A stretch of DNA of 64,000 bases from Caballeronia cordobensis. GTDB lineage: Bacteria > Pseudomonadota > Gammaproteobacteria > Burkholderiales > Burkholderiaceae. The stretch is from NCBI RefSeq assembly GCF_001544575.2, contig NZ_FCNY02000002.1, positions 1-64,000 on the forward strand, read 5' to 3'. This document shows, piece after piece, positions 61,363 through 64,000 of the stretch. The translations under genes and the position numbers were made by a program. Numbering within the stretch: position 1 is the stretch's first letter; the number at the start of each line of letters is the position of its first letter. Under the pieces are notes generated by a model. It saw nothing but the letters and a program-made list of their open reading frames with translations, searched no databases and was not told where the DNA came from.

Positions 61363-62220
61363 TCAGCTTTCCAGCAAGCTCTGGAAGTGCGCGAACATGC
61401 GCTCGGCATCCGGCTCGCGGCCGGTGAAGATGCGCAGCGCATCGACGGCCTGACACACCGCCATGCCGCCGCCGCTCACCGTGCGGCAGCCGATGGCTTT
61501 CGCCGCCTTCAGCAGTTCCGTTTCGAGCGGGAAATACACGATCTCCGCGACCCACAATTCCTTGTGCAGATAATCCGCCGGCAACGGCAGGCCGGGCAGC
61601 TTCGCCATGCCGGTAGGCGTCGCGTGGATGAGCCCGCTCGCCGACGCCAGCGTGTCGCGCAGATCGCCGCCGCTTTTCACGACGCGGTCCGGAAAGCGCG
61701 CCGCGAGTTCGGCGGCGAGCGAGGCGGCGCGCGCATCGTCCGAATCGAACAGCGTGAGTTCGCGTGCGCCCATCGTGAGCGCCGCGTGCGCGACGGCCGC
61801 GCCCGCGCCGCCCGCGCCGAGCTGCACGACGCGTTCGAGCGGCACGCCCGGCAGCCCGCGCTGGAACGCGCGCGCGAAGCCCGACCAGTCCGTGTTGTAG
61901 CCGATGCGCTTGCCGTCCTTCAGCACCACCGTGTTGACGGCGCCGAGCGCGCGGGCGTCGGGGTCGAGGTCATCGAGCAACGGGATCACGCTTTGTTTGC
62001 ACGGATACGTGATGTTCAGGCCGTCGTAGCCCATGCGCTCGGCCGCGACGAGCAGATCGGGCAGGGCGGACGGTTCCAGCGCGAGCGCCTGCAGGTCGAT
62101 GCGCCGGTAGACGTAATTGAGCCCCAGATGGGCGCCTTCCTTTTCGTGCATGGCGGGCGTGAGCGAGCCGCCGATGCCCGATCCGATCAGGCCGATGAGA
62201 TACGAAGTCTTGTTGGTCAT
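61363..62220 (-). CDS. Quinate/shikimate dehydrogenase (AroE family, catabolic type)
   Basis: 285 aa. The N-terminal substrate motif reads GSGIGGSLTPAMHEKEG, of the quinate/shikimate dehydrogenase subgroup rather than the biosynthetic SxS form GNPIxHSLSP. Catalytic Lys in LNITYPCKQSVIPLL and Asp in YNTDWSGFARAF are present; nucleotide loop QLGAGGAGAAVAHAAL. Expected to oxidise quinate or shikimate with NAD. Start at 62220 (MTNKTSYLIGLIGSG). Divergent from quiC, 230 bp between. Confidence 0.88.
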   Translation of the reverse strand: MTNKTSYLIGLIGSGIGGSLTPAMHEKEGAHLGLNYVYRRIDLQALALEPSALPDLLVAAERMGYDGLNITYPCKQSVIPLLDDLDPDARALGAVNTVVLKDGKRIGYNTDWSGFARAFQRGLPGVPLERVVQLGAGGAGAAVAHAALTMGARELTLFDSDDARAASLAAELAARFPDRVVKSGGDLRDTLASASGLIHATPTGMAKLPGLPLPADYLHKELWVAEIVYFPLETELLKAAKAIGCRTVSGGGMAVCQAVDALRIFTGREPDAERMFAHFQSLLES

Positions 62221-62313
62221 GCGAGCGCTCCGGCACGGTGCACTGTTGTTGCAGTGCGAAATTGAATACGCGCAGTGTGAACGCACGCGCGAGCCTTGTC
62301 GGTTCGTGTTTTC

Positions 62314-62347
62314 ACTAATTTGTACGGTCTAGTTAGTTTGTTATGAT
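62314..62347 (+). promoter_or_regulatory. quiC promoter with ACTAA/TTAGT inverted repeat
   Basis: TTGTAC (62320-62325) and TATGAT (62342-62347), 16 bp apart, give a promoter about 100 bp before quiC. ACTAA (62314-62318) and TTAGT (62333-62337) flank the -35 and may be the TetR operator. Confidence 0.55.
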
Positions 62348-62450
62348 CTCGCAGAATGACATGGATTGCGCGCGTCTGCCGTACGGACGTCCTACACTGG
62401 AAAGCACCGCATCCATCCCGCATTCACTGAATTGCTACGAGGAGGCAGCG

Positions 62451-64000
62451 ATGCTGCGTTCAATCCGGACTTCCATCGCGACGGTATCCATCAGCGGCAC
62501 GCTTCCCGAGAAGCTGCGCGCCATCAAGGCGGCTGGCTTCGACGGCGTCGAGATTTTCGAGAACGATCTGCTGTATTTCGACGGCACGCCCGCCGATGTG
62601 CGCCGCATGTGTGCCGACCTTGGCCTCGAAATCTATTTGTTCCAGCCGTTTCGCGATTTCGACGGCGTGAGCGCCGAACGGCTCGCGAAGAATGTCGAGC
62701 GCGCCAAACGCAAGTTCGAGCTGATGCACGAGCTCGGCACGGACCGCATCCTCGTGTGCAGCAACGTGTCGCCGGACACCATTCGCGACGACGCGCTGCT
62801 CGTCGATCAGCTCGGCGTGCTCGCGAAAATCGCGGAAGAGGCCGGCGTGATCGTCGCGTACGAGGCGCTCGCGTGGGGCCGCTACGTCAATTCGTACAAG
62901 CACGCGTGGAAGCTCGTCGATGCCGTGAATCATCCGAGCCTCGGTCTCGCGCTCGACACCTTCCATACGCTGTCGATCCGCGATTCGGTGGACGAGATCG
63001 CGTCGATTCCGGGCGAGCGCATCGCGTTCGTGCAGATTGCCGATGCGCCCGTGCTCGCGATGGACGTGCTCGAATGGAGCCGTCACTATCGATGCTTTCC
63101 GGGGCAGGGCGCGTTCGATGTCGCGGGCTTCACGGCGCGCGTGCTCGAATCGGGCTACAAGGGGCCGCTCTCGCTGGAAATTTTCAACGATGGTTTTCGC
63201 GCCGCGCCGACCGCGATCACGGCGGCGGACGGCCATCGCTCGCTGCGTTTTCTGGAGGAGCAGACGCGCGCGCTGATGGGAGACAAGGCGCCGCCGGAAC
63301 TCTTCAATCCGCCCGCGCCGCCCGAGCACATCGGCTTCCAGTTCCTCGAATTCGCCGTCGACGATTCCACGCGCGAGCATCTCGCGCAATGGCTCGGCAG
63401 GCTCGGCTTCAGGCTCGCGGGCAAGCATCGCTCGAAGGATGTGGCGCTGTACCGGCACGGCGCGGGCTCCATCGTGCTCAATGCCGAAGCCGACTCGTTC
63501 GCGAGTGCGTTCTTTCAGAAGCACGGCTTGTCGCTGTGCGCGTCGGCGTTTCATGTCGATGATGCGAAGCTCGCCTTCGAGCGCGCCGCGGCGTACGGCT
63601 CGCAGCCGTTTTCGGGGCGCGTCGGCCCGAACGAGCGCGTCGTGCCGGGCGTGCAGTCGCCCGACGGCAGTCTCGATTATTTCGTCGACGAAGCGAAGGG
63701 CGGCCCGACGCTCTGGGAGTCGGACTTCAATCTGACGGATATCGACGGGCCTTATGAAGTGGGGCCGCTGTCGCGCATCGATCACGTGTGCCTCTCGCTG
63801 CCCGCCGATGCGCTCGATACGTGGGTCTTGTTCTTCCGCAGCGCGTTCGGCTTCGAGACTGAGCCGGCCGTGCTCGTGCCCGATCCGTACGGCCTCGTTC
63901 GCAGCCGCGCGGTGCGCAGCCGCGACGGTTCCGTGCGCATTGCGCTGAACGCATCGGTGGACCGCTATACGGCGGTGGCCGAATCGCTGTCGACCTATCG
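62451..64000 (+). CDS. quiC: 3-dehydroshikimate dehydratase, N-terminal sugar isomerase-like domain plus HPPD-like domain (partial)
   Basis: 516 complete codons, running off the window. N-terminal TIM barrel (about 1-290) with metal ligands E138 (YEALAWGRY), D169 (LALDTFH), Q195 (FVQIAD) and E243 (SLEIFND), the tetrad of QuiC1-type dehydratases. C-terminal half (from about 300) is a VOC/4-hydroxyphenylpyruvate dioxygenase-like unit: HIGFQFLEFAVDD, LSRIDHVCLSLP. It converts 3-dehydroshikimate to protocatechuate. ATG at 62451 preceded by GAGGAGG. No stop before the end, so the tail is missing. Confidence 0.9.
   Translation, partial: MLRSIRTSIATVSISGTLPEKLRAIKAAGFDGVEIFENDLLYFDGTPADVRRMCADLGLEIYLFQPFRDFDGVSAERLAKNVERAKRKFELMHELGTDRILVCSNVSPDTIRDDALLVDQLGVLAKIAEEAGVIVAYEALAWGRYVNSYKHAWKLVDAVNHPSLGLALDTFHTLSIRDSVDEIASIPGERIAFVQIADAPVLAMDVLEWSRHYRCFPGQGAFDVAGFTARVLESGYKGPLSLEIFNDGFRAAPTAITAADGHRSLRFLEEQTRALMGDKAPPELFNPPAPPEHIGFQFLEFAVDDSTREHLAQWLGRLGFRLAGKHRSKDVALYRHGAGSIVLNAEADSFASAFFQKHGLSLCASAFHVDDAKLAFERAAAYGSQPFSGRVGPNERVVPGVQSPDGSLDYFVDEAKGGPTLWESDFNLTDIDGPYEVGPLSRIDHVCLSLPADALDTWVLFFRSAFGFETEPAVLVPDPYGLVRSRAVRSRDGSVRIALNASVDRYTAVAESLSTY

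Overview
The window is GC-rich, densely packed bacterial chromosome. Gene content and order fit Burkholderia sensu lato (Burkholderia, Paraburkholderia or Caballeronia): hemL-ribD-ribE-ribBA-ribH-nusB, a glucose ABC transporter divergent from zwf-pgl-(glk fused to hexR), tandem Gram-negative porins, and many small stress proteins typical of the Burkholderiaceae. The genus is inferred from gene content and synteny only. No rRNA, tRNA, CRISPR array, prophage or intact insertion sequence was seen.

Layout. 1-9.4 kb: riboflavin, heme and NusB genes on the minus strand. A Phd/YefM-type toxin-antitoxin pair on the plus strand sits between ribE and ribBA. An EVE-domain gene and a Bcr/CflA drug exporter follow. 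9.4-13 kb: a degenerate direct-repeat patch, an S9 oligopeptidase, and an unnamed two-gene unit (86-aa HicA-like protein plus 174-aa HTH protein) with an 11-bp inverted repeat over a strong promoter and almost no 5' leader. 13-22.2 kb: the glucose module. gtsABCD (minus) and zwf-pgl-glk/hexR (plus) diverge from one HexR-type palindrome that overlaps the -10 of both promoters, so uptake and the entry to the Entner-Doudoroff pathway are probably co-repressed by the regulator fused to the glucokinase.

22.2-39 kb: an alpha/beta hydrolase with Cys at the nucleophile position, two tandem porins, a HisQMP-type amino-acid importer without a binding-protein gene, a pirin, a Spy-like chaperone divergent from an OmpR-type two-component system, a membrane diguanylate cyclase, and an orphan NitT/TauT-like ABC transporter with a double-length permease. 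39-41 kb: HicAB and two paralogous lipoproteins.

41-52 kb: a sigma-54 neighbourhood. It holds a PspF-like activator without receiver domain, an NtrC-type response regulator with a similar recognition helix, a -24/-12 promoter before a set of small membrane proteins, another before otsA (trehalose-6-phosphate synthase), and an rpoN gene outside the usual lptB-rpoN-hpf-ptsN context. A roughly 630-bp inverted-repeat element fills the gap between yihY and rpoN. 52-60 kb: small stress-type proteins (BON, DUF2383, glycine-zipper, DUF1488, DUF4142, DJ-1/PfpI, YbhB), a DHA2 exporter and a PAS-PAS-GGDEF protein. 60.6-64 kb: quinate/shikimate catabolism, with a TetR regulator, a quinate/shikimate dehydrogenase, and a divergent 3-dehydroshikimate dehydratase cut by the window end.
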